Positions 22,566-30,888 of a stretch of DNA of 35,390 bases are shown here, one piece after another (the stretch's first letter is position 1; every line of letters starts with the position of its first letter). Below the pieces are notes generated by a model that saw only the letters and a program-made list of their open reading frames with translations, did no database searches and was not told the DNA's origin. The translations under genes and the position numbers were made by a program. Source of the stretch: a bacterium (GTDB taxonomy: Bacteria; Zhuqueibacterota; QNDG01; DSAB01); NCBI GenBank assembly GCA_011388275.1, contig DSAB01000138.1, positions 1 through 35,390 on the forward strand, read 5' to 3'.

Positions 22566-23279
22566 ATGGCACGATTGGGCATTAATATCGAAGAGGTCGC
22601 CGGTCTGCGTGAAATTCGGGGCGCATTGGATCCGGATCCGGTCACAGCGGCCGTTTATGCGGAAGTCGGGGGCAGTGATGGAATTGTGGTTCCCCTGAGG
22701 CCCGATTTAAAGCCTGTTACCGAACGGGATGCCCGGTTTTTAAGGGAGATGGTGAAAAGCCATCTGACTTTTTTGGTTCCTCCTGTTGAAAAACTGATTT
22801 CCGCCGCTCTTTCGCTGTCGCCGGACATGATTACGCTGGTGCCCGGGAAAAAGGCCGGCACCACGCCCGGCGGAGGCCTGGATGTGATGGGTCATGCCGG
22901 CGATATGGCCCGCCTGGTTCGGGATATTCGTGACCGGGAGATTGTAGTCAGTCTGTTGATTGAACCGCAGATTCATCAGGTCAAGGCTGCGGCCAAGGTG
23001 GGTTTTGATTATGTGGAATTGCATATGGGGCGTTACGCGCTGGCCGATGACCTGAGTGAACGGGCTGACCAGTTGAACAATATCGAATCTCTGGCGATGG
23101 CCGCCTCCAAGATGGGCTTGGGCGTTTCGGCCGGCTGCGGTCTGAACTATCAGAATGTTCAGGATATCGCGGCAATGGCTCATATCGAGGAGATCAATAT
23201 CGGGCATGCCGTGGTGTCACGCGCTTTGTGGATAGGCATGGAAGCGGCGGTCAGAGACATGGCCGCCCTGGTTCATTGA
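22566..23279 (+). CDS. pdxJ: Pyridoxine 5'-phosphate synthase PdxJ
   Basis: The 237-residue product condenses 1-deoxy-xylulose 5-phosphate with 3-amino-2-oxopropyl phosphate in DXP-dependent vitamin B6 synthesis. It has the PdxJ opening M-A-R-L-G-I-N-I-E-E-V-A-G-L-R, the T-L-V-P-G-K segment, the V-E-L-H-M-G-R-Y region, the A-G-C-G-L-N-Y-Q-N-V motif and the ending I-N-I-G-H-A-V-V-S-R-A-L-W. The length is standard for this TIM-barrel enzyme. AAGGAG seven bases upstream fixes the ATG at 22566 rather than longer upstream starts. PdxA and other B6 genes are not in the window. A strong terminator follows. Confidence 0.95.
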   Translation: MARLGINIEEVAGLREIRGALDPDPVTAAVYAEVGGSDGIVVPLRPDLKPVTERDARFLREMVKSHLTFLVPPVEKLISAALSLSPDMITLVPGKKAGTTPGGGLDVMGHAGDMARLVRDIRDREIVVSLLIEPQIHQVKAAAKVGFDYVELHMGRYALADDLSERADQLNNIESLAMAASKMGLGVSAGCGLNYQNVQDIAAMAHIEEINIGHAVVSRALWIGMEAAVRDMAALVH

Positions 23280-23304
23280 TTCAGGGAACGATCGGAAATC
23301 AGTC

Positions 23305-23335
23305 AAAGCCGGTTCGAAACTGACCGGCTTTTTTT
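23305..23335 (+). terminator. Rho-independent terminator after pdxJ
   Basis: AAAGCCGGT (23305-23313) pairs perfectly with ACCGGCTTT (23323-23331) around a nine-base loop, followed by TTTTA. It closes the deacetylase-pdxJ unit. Confidence 0.9.
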
Positions 23336-23381
23336 AGGACAGTGAAAAACAGGAGGCCGCATTTATCGAATGTGGTTATGC

Positions 23382-23410
23382 TTGCATTTTGGGTGAATGT
23401 TTTATAAATT
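23382..23410 (+). promoter_or_regulatory. Putative promoter of the DUF362 gene
   Basis: TTGCAT (23382-23387) with a 17-base spacer gives TAAATT (23405-23410); the overlapping TATAAA (23403-23408) has a 15-base spacer. It lies between the pdxJ terminator and the DUF362 start, where a new promoter is expected. Confidence 0.4.
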
Positions 23411-23502
23411 AAGCGTTATTCTTTTTATGTCTGATCGGTTGACCGCGCATTTACTCGGCTTTGCGTGGCAGGGGATATTCTCCGCGAAGAAGGGTTGTTT
23501 AC

Positions 23503-24573
23503 TTGGAAAAAGTCTATTGGATTAAAATACACGATCAGGAATCCAGTATAATACGTGCGGAAAAGGTCCGGCGTCTGATCGAACGTTCCGGCATGCTGAA
23601 TGGGTTCGAATCCGAAGACATGGTGGGCATTAAGCTGCATTTTGGAGAAAAGGAGAACGACACACACATCGCACCAGCCTGGGTCCGCCCCGTGGTCGAG
23701 GAGCTGAAAAAACGGGGAGCCAAGCCCTTCCTTACCGACACGTGCGTTCTTTACAGGGGGCAGCGCCATAATGCCGTTGATCATCTCATGCTGGCTTACC
23801 GGCACGGATTCACCGTGAAAAATCTGGGAGCTCCGGTGCTTATAGCGGACGGACTATTGGGGAACAATGAAAGGGAGGTCGCTGTTGCCGGAGAGCTGTT
23901 TCAACGCGTAGCTCTGGCCTCGGCTGCCCTGGAGGCTAATGGTCTGGTTGTCATGAGCCATGTGACGGGCCATATATCGACCGGTATGGGGGCCGCGATC
24001 AAAAATTTGGGCATGGGCTTTGCAAGCCGAAAAGGAAAGCTGCGGCAGCATTCGGTTATGAAACCGGCGGTATCACCGAAAAAATGCACGGGCTGCGGGG
24101 TTTGTATCGAGTGGTGTCCGGCCGATGCCATTCGAATGGATGGAGACAAGGCGGTTATCGACGAAAAAAAATGTATCGGATGCGGAGAATGTCTGACGGT
24201 TTGCCGGTTTCATGCCGTTAAACACGACTGGCGCATGAATGAAAGGGAACTTCAGCAAAGGATGGCGGAGCATGCTTTGGGCGTGGTCAAGGGCCGGGAA
24301 AAGAAAATCTCCTATTTGAATTTTCTTACTTCCATCACCAAAGACTGCGATTGTTTTGGAAAAAAACAGGATCCCGTCATTCCGGACATCGGTATTCTGG
24401 CCGGCAGAGATCCGGTGGCCATGGATATGGCCGGTCTGGACCTCATCGAACGCCTGACCGGAAAGCAACTGGAAGCGTATTCCTATCCCGATACCCATCC
24501 GCGGTGGCAGATCGAACATGCTGAAAAAGTGGGACTGGGTTCTTGCCGTTATGAGCTGGTGGAGGTGGATTGA
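23503..24573 (+). CDS. DUF362 protein with two [4Fe-4S] ferredoxin motifs
   Basis: The 356-residue product joins a DUF362 domain (about 1-180, with V-G-I-K-L-H-F-G-E-K, F-L-T-D-T-C-V-L-Y-R-G and V-V-M-S-H-V-T-G-H) to two ferredoxin motifs, C-T-G-C-G-V-C-I-E-W-C-P (about 202-213) and C-I-G-C-G-E-C-L-T-V-C (about 226-236). A C-terminal DUF362 part follows, including D-P-V-A-M-D-M-A-G-L-D. The iron-sulfur clusters imply electron transfer, but the reaction of DUF362 proteins is not established. A TTG start at 23503 is chosen because AAGAAGGG lies eight bases upstream and the following M-E-K-V-Y-W-I-K-I is the usual family opening; a TTG at 23461 would add 14 residues. It overlaps the next small ORF by the bases TTGA. 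Confidence 0.9.
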   Translation: MEKVYWIKIHDQESSIIRAEKVRRLIERSGMLNGFESEDMVGIKLHFGEKENDTHIAPAWVRPVVEELKKRGAKPFLTDTCVLYRGQRHNAVDHLMLAYRHGFTVKNLGAPVLIADGLLGNNEREVAVAGELFQRVALASAALEANGLVVMSHVTGHISTGMGAAIKNLGMGFASRKGKLRQHSVMKPAVSPKKCTGCGVCIEWCPADAIRMDGDKAVIDEKKCIGCGECLTVCRFHAVKHDWRMNERELQQRMAEHALGVVKGREKKISYLNFLTSITKDCDCFGKKQDPVIPDIGILAGRDPVAMDMAGLDLIERLTGKQLEAYSYPDTHPRWQIEHAEKVGLGSCRYELVEVD

Positions 24574-24830
24574 AGGCGAAAACAATCGACAGAAGGCCGC
24601 CGGGCCGCCTGTTTTCCTGGTGCCGGATTTCTTCCATCCGTCTGCTGATATGGTTTGGATCGGAGACGGCCATCCAGGTTTTTCGAAAGAGGCGCCCTGT
24701 ATGCCAGGTACGGATCGTCCATACCTGCCCGTTTCCTTCATCCAGGTGGGGTGTGGTAAAAAAAGGCGTGTACTGCATAACCGGGTCCAAATTCGTTCAA
24801 ATTACCATTCAGCCGCAGCCCTGGAATTAA
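24570..24830 (+). CDS. Small basic Cys-containing protein, unknown
   Basis: This 86-residue ORF begins at a TTG that overlaps the DUF362 stop (TTGA), with GGAGG four bases upstream, a common layout for translational coupling. It ends six bases before gpmI. The protein is basic, has five Cys residues that are not arranged as a standard metal motif, and a weakly hydrophobic part at about 20-35. Codon third positions are G/C-rich like those of its neighbours, which favours a real gene. I recognise no family. Another frame (24518-24844) covers the same bases but overlaps the DUF362 gene and has no ribosome binding site. Confidence 0.55.
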   Translation: MKAKTIDRRPPGRLFSWCRISSIRLLIWFGSETAIQVFRKRRPVCQVRIVHTCPFPSSRWGVVKKGVYCITGSKFVQITIQPQPWN

Positions 24831-24836
24831 ATTTCT

Positions 24837-26486
24837 ATGGATGATCCTGTGAAACCTCTGAAAAAACTGGACAGACCGGTCAAGAGAGAGGGGCCTCTCG
24901 TTTTTGTGGTCATGGACGGCATCGGTATCGGCCCGAAGAGGCCGGGCAACGCCGTGGCCGCCGCGCGGACTCCTGTTCTGAACCGGCTCATGAAAACCTG
25001 TCCCTATCTGAAGGTCAAGGCTCATGGACGGGCGGTAGGCCTGCCGACGGATGAGGATATGGGCAATTCCGAAGTGGGGCATAACGCGATCGGAGCGGGA
25101 AGGGTTTTCTCCCAGGGAGCCCGATTGGTCAATGAAGCCATTGAATCGGGCCGGCTTTTCAAGGGGAAAATCTGGCAAAAACTCATCGGGCATTGCAAAG
25201 AAAACGAGTCGACGCTTCATTTTATCGGACTGTTGTCCGACGGCAACGTACACAGCCATATCGATCATCTGAAAGCCATGCTCAGACAGGCTGACGACGA
25301 AGGCCTGAGACGAGTCCGGATCCACATTCTGCTGGATGGAAGGGATGTGGGCGAACGGTCGGCTCTGGATTATGTGCGTCCTCTGGAAGATTTTCTGGAA
25401 ACTCTTACGGGAGATTACGCCATTGCCAGCGGTGGCGGCCGCATGAAAGTAACCATGGACCGATACGAAGCCGACTGGTCCATGGTGGAGTGTGGATGGA
25501 AAACCCATGTTTTGGGAGAGGGCGAGGGTTTTCCTTCAGCCGTGAAAGCCATCGAGACTTTACGCAGGCGGGATCCGAAGATCACGGATCAGTTTCTGCC
25601 CCCATTTGTGATTCATCGGAACAGCAAGCCTTTGGGACGCATTCGGGACGGTGACGCGGTGATTTTTTTCAATTTTCGGGGTGACCGGGCCATCGAGATC
25701 AGCAGGGCCTTCGAAGAAGATGATTTCAAGGTTTTTGACCGGGGCCGCCGGCCCGAGGTCGAGTACGCAGGCATGATGGAGTATGACGGAGACTGCCATA
25801 TCCCCCGGCAATATCTGGTTGCACCACCGGCCATATCAAGGACCATGGGCGAATATCTGGCCGCCTCGGGCATTTCCCAGTTGGCCTGCAGCGAGACACA
25901 GAAATACGGTCATGTGACCTATTTCTGGAACGGAAACCGCAGCGGAAAATTCAATTCCAGGCTGGAGACCTACATCGAGGTTCCTTCCGATCAGGTGCCC
26001 TTTGAACAGCGTCCCTGGATGAAAAGCGCCGAAATCACGGATACGGTTCTGGAGGCCATAGCCTCCGGGAAGCATCGATTTATACGGCTCAATTATGCCA
26101 ATGGAGACATGGTGGGCCATACCGGGTTCTTTGATGCGGCGGTTCTGGCCGTGGAGAGTGTGGACCTCGCCCTGGGACGGCTTCTGCAGGGCGTTCAAAA
26201 TCAAGGGGGCGTGGCCATTATTACGGCTGATCACGGAAATGCGGACGACATGTTCGAAATCGATAAACAGGGAAAAGTCAAACGGGACGACAAGGGAGCA
26301 CCGGTACCGAAAACCAGTCACTCCCTGAACCCGGTTCCCCTGATTTTCTATGATCCCGGCTTCAGAAATGAATACCGGATTAAATCGATTCCGGCCGGGT
26401 TGAGTAATCTGGCGGCGACCTGCATGATGCTGCTGGGCTTTCAGCCTCCTGAAGATTATGACGAAAGTCTCATTGAGATTGGATGA
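24837..26486 (+). CDS. gpmI: 2,3-bisphosphoglycerate-independent phosphoglycerate mutase
   Basis: The 549-residue product interconverts 3- and 2-phosphoglycerate in glycolysis with two metal ions and a phosphoserine intermediate. Landmarks are V-M-D-G-I-G (25-30, metal Asp27), M-G-N-S-E-V-G-H (75-82, nucleophile Ser78), D-G-R-D-V near 163, F-N-F-R-G-D-R-A near 280, the S-E-T-Q-K-Y-G-H-V-T segment, N-Y-A-N-G-D-M-V-G-H and I-T-A-D-H-G-N-A-D. It is slightly longer than typical iPGM (about 510) because of an N-terminal extension of about 15 residues and small insertions, as in some plant-type or FCB-type enzymes. The ribosome binding site before ATG 24837 is weak, which may mean coupling to the small ORF upstream. 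Confidence 0.95.
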   Translation: MDDPVKPLKKLDRPVKREGPLVFVVMDGIGIGPKRPGNAVAAARTPVLNRLMKTCPYLKVKAHGRAVGLPTDEDMGNSEVGHNAIGAGRVFSQGARLVNEAIESGRLFKGKIWQKLIGHCKENESTLHFIGLLSDGNVHSHIDHLKAMLRQADDEGLRRVRIHILLDGRDVGERSALDYVRPLEDFLETLTGDYAIASGGGRMKVTMDRYEADWSMVECGWKTHVLGEGEGFPSAVKAIETLRRRDPKITDQFLPPFVIHRNSKPLGRIRDGDAVIFFNFRGDRAIEISRAFEEDDFKVFDRGRRPEVEYAGMMEYDGDCHIPRQYLVAPPAISRTMGEYLAASGISQLACSETQKYGHVTYFWNGNRSGKFNSRLETYIEVPSDQVPFEQRPWMKSAEITDTVLEAIASGKHRFIRLNYANGDMVGHTGFFDAAVLAVESVDLALGRLLQGVQNQGGVAIITADHGNADDMFEIDKQGKVKRDDKGAPVPKTSHSLNPVPLIFYDPGFRNEYRIKSIPAGLSNLAATCMMLLGFQPPEDYDESLIEIG

Positions 26487-26532
26487 TAGAACGGTCAGTA
26501 AAACAGGATCTTCGGATTTATGACGGAGCAAA

Positions 26533-27315
26533 ATGAAACGGATGAGAATTCCCGGGAACCTACAGAAAAAATTGGAGCCAATCGCCCGTCAGTTCGGTGA
26601 AGTGACCTATCTGTGGGTGGACAGCCTTCGATACGGGTTCAGACGGCCTTATGAATTCAAAGCTGTTTTGAACCAGATGGATGAGATCGGAGTCCGCTCT
26701 CTGGCCATTGTGGTGATCTCTTCTTTTTTTGTGGGAATGGTTCTGGCGGTTCAGGTGGCCTATTCTCAGGCCAATTTCGCGGGACGTGTGATGGTGGGCA
26801 TCGGTGTGGGTGTGGCGATTACCAAGGAATTCGGCCCTCTGTTAACGGCGCTTCTGGTGGGAGGGAGGGTCAGCGCGGGCATTACATCCGTCATCGGCTC
26901 CATGAAAGTCACCGAGCAGGTGGACGCTATTCGTTTGATGGGAGCCAGCCCGGCCAAAAAACTGGTATTTCCCAGGGTGATAGCCTGTCTGATTATGCTC
27001 CCGCTGCTGACGGCTATCGCGGATTTTGTCGGCATACTCGGCGGTCTGGTAATCAGTGTGGTTGATATCAAGATGACGGCTCTTACCTATTATTATCAGG
27101 TGGTACGGGCCGTTACGCTGAGTGACTTTTTCGGGGGGTTGTTAAAGGCTTTGTTTTTTGCATTTTTTATCTCATTGATCGGATGTTACAACGGCCTGAA
27201 TGTGGAGGGGGGAGCCGAAGGAGTGGGCAAGGCCACCACCCGCTCAGTGGTTGCCAGCTCTATTTGCGTGATGATATCCGATTTCTTTATCACCAAGCTG
27301 TTGCTCATACTGTGA
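26533..27315 (+). CDS. mlaE: MlaE-family ABC lipid transporter permease
   Basis: The 260-residue product is the permease of an MCE-type lipid transporter, which moves phospholipid between the inner membrane and the periplasm or outer membrane. It has an N-terminal amphipathic helix and five membrane helices, with the family signatures F-V-G-M-V-L-A-V-Q, E-F-G-P-L-L-T-A-L-L-V-G-G-R-V-S-A-G and G-S-M-K-V-T-E-Q-V-D-A-I-R-L-M-G. GGAG lies seven bases before the start. It leads a tight group: mlaF starts 7 bases after it, mlaD 9 bases after that, and the site-2 protease overlaps mlaD by 4. MlaB, MlaC and MlaA equivalents are not in the window. Confidence 0.93.
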   Translation: MKRMRIPGNLQKKLEPIARQFGEVTYLWVDSLRYGFRRPYEFKAVLNQMDEIGVRSLAIVVISSFFVGMVLAVQVAYSQANFAGRVMVGIGVGVAITKEFGPLLTALLVGGRVSAGITSVIGSMKVTEQVDAIRLMGASPAKKLVFPRVIACLIMLPLLTAIADFVGILGGLVISVVDIKMTALTYYYQVVRAVTLSDFFGGLLKALFFAFFISLIGCYNGLNVEGGAEGVGKATTRSVVASSICVMISDFFITKLLLIL

Positions 27316-27322
27316 GGAAGAC

Positions 27323-28051
27323 GTGCCTCCGTTTACATTTTTTGACGAAGTGCATAAGGGGTTTGACGGGGTTGAAGTTCTGCGTGGTCTGACCCTGGTG
27401 ATCCGAAAAGGCGAAGCCCTGGTGATTCTGGGAGGAAGCGGAACAGGAAAGACCGTGGCCTTAAAGCATATTGTGGGACTGATCAAGCCCGACTCCGGGC
27501 AAGTCTATGTCGACGGCCAGGACATCACCGGTCTCGATGAGAACGAGCTGCTGGCCATTCGCCGAAAAGTCGGATTTCTCTTTCAGGGGGGAGCCCTTTT
27601 TGATTCCATGTCCGTTTATGAAAACATGGCCTATCCGTTGAGAGAGCACACCAGCCTTAAAGAAGATGAGATAGAAGCCCGTGTGATGGAAAAGCTGAAG
27701 ATGGTCGGGCTGGAAGGAACGCAATCGATGATGCCGGACAAGCTGAGCGGCGGCATGAGAAAGCGGGTCGCGCTGGCCCGGGCCGTTGTTCTGGAGCCGA
27801 AAGCGCTTCTTTACGATGAACCCACGACAGGCCTGGATCCCATCACCACCCGCTGGGTTTCAACTCTGATGCGGAATATCCATGAAAAGCTGAACATTAC
27901 TTCTGTCATTGTCACCCATAACATACAAAGTGCCATGGCAGTGGCGGACAGAATCGCGTTTTTATACAGAGGCCGAATTAAATTTGTCGGAACACCGGAG
28001 GAGATTCAATCCTGCGGGGACCATATTGTTCAAGAATTTTTAAGGAGCTAG
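27323..28051 (+). CDS. mlaF: MlaF-family ABC transporter ATP-binding protein
   Basis: The 242-residue ATPase has Walker A G-G-S-G-T-G-K-T (about 38-45), Q-loop F-L-F-Q-G-G, signature L-S-G-G-M-R-K-R-V-A-L-A-R-A (about 140-153), Walker B L-L-Y-D-E-P-T-T-G-L-D-P and the H-loop V-T-H-N. The L-F-Q-G-G-A-L-F-D-S-M segment and the M-R-K-R variant of the signature region are typical of MlaF. The GTG at 27323 is the start, with GAGGAAG just upstream and overlapping the mlaE stop. It is the cytoplasmic motor of the same lipid transporter. Confidence 0.94.
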   Translation: MPPFTFFDEVHKGFDGVEVLRGLTLVIRKGEALVILGGSGTGKTVALKHIVGLIKPDSGQVYVDGQDITGLDENELLAIRRKVGFLFQGGALFDSMSVYENMAYPLREHTSLKEDEIEARVMEKLKMVGLEGTQSMMPDKLSGGMRKRVALARAVVLEPKALLYDEPTTGLDPITTRWVSTLMRNIHEKLNITSVIVTHNIQSAMAVADRIAFLYRGRIKFVGTPEEIQSCGDHIVQEFLRS

Positions 28052-28060
28052 CTGAAATCC

Positions 28061-29050
28061 ATGAAAATCAAAGCGAGTCGCAATTACAAAGAACTGCGTG
28101 TCGGGGCGGTGGTTCTGCTGGCGCTGATCATTATACTTGCCACGCTTTTTTCCATCGGCGGACAGAGAAAAATGTTCGGGGGGAAAGTTCGGTACAAGAT
28201 TTATTTCAATTCCACAGGAGGCCTTTATATGGGCGATCCGGTTTTGCTCACGGGTGTCGAGATCGGCAATGTGTCACGGATAAGCTTTCCCGAGGAAGTG
28301 GAAACTCAGAAAATTGTCGTGGAAATCTCCGTCATCGAAGAAGCCGCCAAACGGATTCGGCAGGACACCCGTGCCCGCATCGCCGCGGCCAGCCTGGTCT
28401 ACGGCAAGGTCGTCGAATTATCCATGGGCAGCGCAGATGAGCCTCAAATTCGACCCGGAGAACTCATTCGGGCTGTGGACCCGACGGATTATTCCGCGGT
28501 GGTGGACAGTACGAATCTCATGGTCGATGACATTCGTCAGCTCATCTGGAAGCTCAACCAGGGAGAAGGAATGTTCTCGGCCATGCTGAATGAGCCCCTG
28601 GAAATCCGGGAGACCCTTCATAATCTTTCATTGTCTTCCAAAAGGCTCTCTCATTTGCTGGGAGGCCTGGAACGCGGAGAAGGTGCCCTGGGCGTGCTTA
28701 TGAAAGACACCACCCATGTAAGAGAAATAATGGAATCTGTTCGAAAGGCGGCCGGAGATATTGAAGAGGCATCCCTGAATTTAAAGGATCGGAAAAGTCT
28801 GGCCGGACGCATCATCAATGATGAGGAATACGGTGAAGAAGTCATGAATGATTTGCGGGATGCCATCAAGTCGATTTCCAGTATCGCGGCCAAAATCGAT
28901 ACCGGGCAGGGAACCCTGGGGCGTCTGGTGAATGATGAGATCATGTTTCTCGCCCTGCAGGATGTCGTGCTGGGCGTTCAGTCCAGCAAACTCGCCAAGT
29001 GGCTGATACAAAACCGAAGAAAAGCGGGTGAAAGAGAGAGAGGCCGATGA
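28061..29050 (+). CDS. mlaD: MlaD/MCE-domain substrate-binding protein
   Basis: The 329-residue product has a membrane anchor at about 13-35 (V-G-A-V-V-L-L-A-L-I-I-I-L), then an MCE domain at about 44-125 (Y-K-I-Y-F-N-S-T-G-G-L, G-D-P-V-L-L-T-G-V-E-I-G, I-A-A-A-S-L-V-Y-G). A long helical C-terminal part follows, with repeats of the type G-E-G-M-F-S, G-A-L-G-V-L and G-T-L-G-R-L-V-N-D. It is longer than E. coli MlaD (about 180) and closer to the one-MCE-domain proteins with extended helical tails that form hexamers bridging the periplasm. Its last four bases (ATGA) start the site-2 protease gene. Confidence 0.92.
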   Translation: MKIKASRNYKELRVGAVVLLALIIILATLFSIGGQRKMFGGKVRYKIYFNSTGGLYMGDPVLLTGVEIGNVSRISFPEEVETQKIVVEISVIEEAAKRIRQDTRARIAAASLVYGKVVELSMGSADEPQIRPGELIRAVDPTDYSAVVDSTNLMVDDIRQLIWKLNQGEGMFSAMLNEPLEIRETLHNLSLSSKRLSHLLGGLERGEGALGVLMKDTTHVREIMESVRKAAGDIEEASLNLKDRKSLAGRIINDEEYGEEVMNDLRDAIKSISSIAAKIDTGQGTLGRLVNDEIMFLALQDVVLGVQSSKLAKWLIQNRRKAGERERGR

Positions 29051-29682
29051 TTCGATTCTTGCCCCGGTTTGTGATTCTGGTATTTTCCATTGTATTTCAT
29101 GAGGTGGCTCACGGGCGGGTGGCCCTGTGGAGGGGAGATACCACGGCCCGCGACGCCGGCCGTCTGACGCTGAATCCGCTGCCCCACATCGATCTGTTCG
29201 GGACCATTCTGTTTCCGCTGTTCTTGATTCTGACTCGCTCCCCGTTTCTTTTTGGATGGGCCAAACCCGTTCCCGTCAACCCTTCGCTGTTTGGGAAGTT
29301 CAAGAAAGACCTGGCCCTGGTGGGCGCTTCGGGTCCGGCGAGCAACCTGGCTCTTGCCGCAGTCCTGGGGATGTTGTTCCGGTTTACAGCCCCCGCCATG
29401 GGGGCTCAGCACGCGCTGATCCAGGCTCTGTATTTTGGAGTGATGATCAATCTGGTTCTGGCGTTTTTTAATCTGATGCCCATACCGCCTCTGGATGGAT
29501 CGCGGATAGCGGCCGCTTTCATGCCCGATGACCTGGCCGAATCCTACCTGAACATGGGTCGTTACGGTTTTTTTATCATTCTGCTGCTTTTCTTTCTGGG
29601 TGTGTTTCAGAGGATTCTCTTTCCTCTGGTGGCATGGTTCATGAAACTGATAATCGGGCCTGTGAGCGGAGGGCATCTGTAA
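29047..29682 (+). CDS. Site-2 protease family (M50) membrane metalloprotease
   Basis: The 211-residue product is a compact intramembrane zinc protease. The catalytic H-E-V-A-H is at 18-22 in the first membrane segment, and the third ligand comes from N-L-M-P-I-P-P-L-D-G (142-151, Asp150). The D-P-x-G-like part and the F-G-W-A-K-P-V-P-V-N-P segment (69-79) are typical of the short S2P group. Five or six membrane segments are visible, and no PDZ domain. The start overlaps the mlaD stop, so it belongs to the same operon; it may cleave a regulator or process an envelope protein, but the substrate is unknown. Arg24 stands where a Trp or Tyr is more common after H-E-V-A-H-G. Confidence 0.92.
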   Translation: MIRFLPRFVILVFSIVFHEVAHGRVALWRGDTTARDAGRLTLNPLPHIDLFGTILFPLFLILTRSPFLFGWAKPVPVNPSLFGKFKKDLALVGASGPASNLALAAVLGMLFRFTAPAMGAQHALIQALYFGVMINLVLAFFNLMPIPPLDGSRIAAAFMPDDLAESYLNMGRYGFFIILLLFFLGVFQRILFPLVAWFMKLIIGPVSGGHL

Positions 29683-29764
29683 CCCGTTCGATTTTCGCGG
29701 ATTGACTTTCCGGGCATCCTGAAACTTCCCGAAAATATCAACTTTCATAACCGGAGCCATTATC

Positions 29765-30832
29765 ATGAATCTAATCAAGGCCTTTATCGAAAATCACTCC
29801 TGGGTAAAGGACATCTTGTTTGCCGCAGGGATTCTTGTGCTCACCTGGGTGGCCGGGCGGCTGATTCCCTTTCTGGAGAAGTCTGTCAATGGACGCTGGT
29901 TTTCTCGTACGAGCAGCGATGTGGACGACAGAATCTTCCGGCTGATTACATCGACCCTGCGGAAAGTGGTCTGGGTTGTGGGGTTGTGGTTGATGACCGT
30001 GTTTCTGGCGGATTATTTGCCGGAGAAAGTCTTCGCCGGGATTTTTTATGTTGTTCTGGTGTTTTTAATCGCCAATCTGCTGAATCGTATTCTCACGATT
30101 TTTCTCAACTGGTACGGGATTCGCTGGAGCAGTCGGATTCAGAAAGGGGCCCTGCACGATGAATTCGGACCTCTGTTCCGCCGCCTGATTTCATTGGTTG
30201 TCTATACCATTGCTCTGGTCATGGTAATGCATTATTTCAATCAAAGTGTAAGCTCCATTATCGTTTCTCTGGGCGTCGGATCTCTGGCCGTGGCCCTGGC
30301 CGCCAAAGACACTCTCGCCAACATGATCGCGGGTTTCATGATCATGACGGACCGGCCCTTCCGGATCGGTGACCGGATCCTCCTGCAGTCAGGTGAGAAG
30401 GGGGATGTTCATGATATCGGTATGCGCAGTACCCGTATACTGACCTTTGAAAACACACTCATCGTGGTTCCCAATCATCAGATTGTCAACGAGAAAGTGA
30501 CCAATCTCTCCTATCCGGATCCTCAGATTCGGGTAAAGATCGATGTCGGGGTTGCGTACGGAACCGATCTGGAGAAGGCCAAAGCCCTGCTTATCGATAT
30601 CTGCTCCCGGCACCCTGAAGTGCTGGAAGATCCGCCGCCGGCCGCGTTTTTCGTCCATTTCGGTGAATCCTCTCTGGATCTCATGATTGTATGCCGCGTG
30701 CCGGAGTGGGGCATGCAGTGGCGGGTCGGTGAAGAACTGCGGATGGAAATCAAGAAAGTATTCGAAAAGGAAGGCATTCAGATTCCCTTTCCCCAGCGGA
30801 CGGTTCATCTGCCCCCGGCCGGAGAACGCTGA
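29765..30832 (+). CDS. MscS-family mechanosensitive channel
   Basis: The 355-residue protein has about four N-terminal membrane helices (near 15-35, 72-85, 90-115 and 135-158), a pore-lining TM3 segment (S-L-G-V-G-S-L-A-V-A-L-A-A-K-D, about 166-180) and the MscS beta domain that follows (F-R-I-G-D-R-I, V-P-N-H-Q-I-V-N-E-K). A C-terminal alpha/beta domain completes the fold. MscS relatives release solutes at low external osmolarity. CGGAG ten bases upstream supports the start. It is separated from the site-2 protease by 82 bases with no clear promoter or terminator, so co-transcription is possible. It is convergent with the minus-strand unit that ends at 30887. Confidence 0.93.
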   Translation: MNLIKAFIENHSWVKDILFAAGILVLTWVAGRLIPFLEKSVNGRWFSRTSSDVDDRIFRLITSTLRKVVWVVGLWLMTVFLADYLPEKVFAGIFYVVLVFLIANLLNRILTIFLNWYGIRWSSRIQKGALHDEFGPLFRRLISLVVYTIALVMVMHYFNQSVSSIIVSLGVGSLAVALAAKDTLANMIAGFMIMTDRPFRIGDRILLQSGEKGDVHDIGMRSTRILTFENTLIVVPNHQIVNEKVTNLSYPDPQIRVKIDVGVAYGTDLEKAKALLIDICSRHPEVLEDPPPAAFFVHFGESSLDLMIVCRVPEWGMQWRVGEELRMEIKKVFEKEGIQIPFPQRTVHLPPAGER

Positions 30833-30867
30833 TCAGGCCTGGATTTACGGAAGAAATACGAATTTCC

Positions 30868-30888
30868 AAAAAGAACAGCATGGTTCCT
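30868..30888 (-). terminator. Weak minus-strand terminator
   Basis: On the minus strand AGGAAC pairs with GTTCTT around CATGCT, followed by T residues. It overlaps the stop codon of the last minus-strand gene. The stem is short and contains a G-U pair. Confidence 0.4.
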
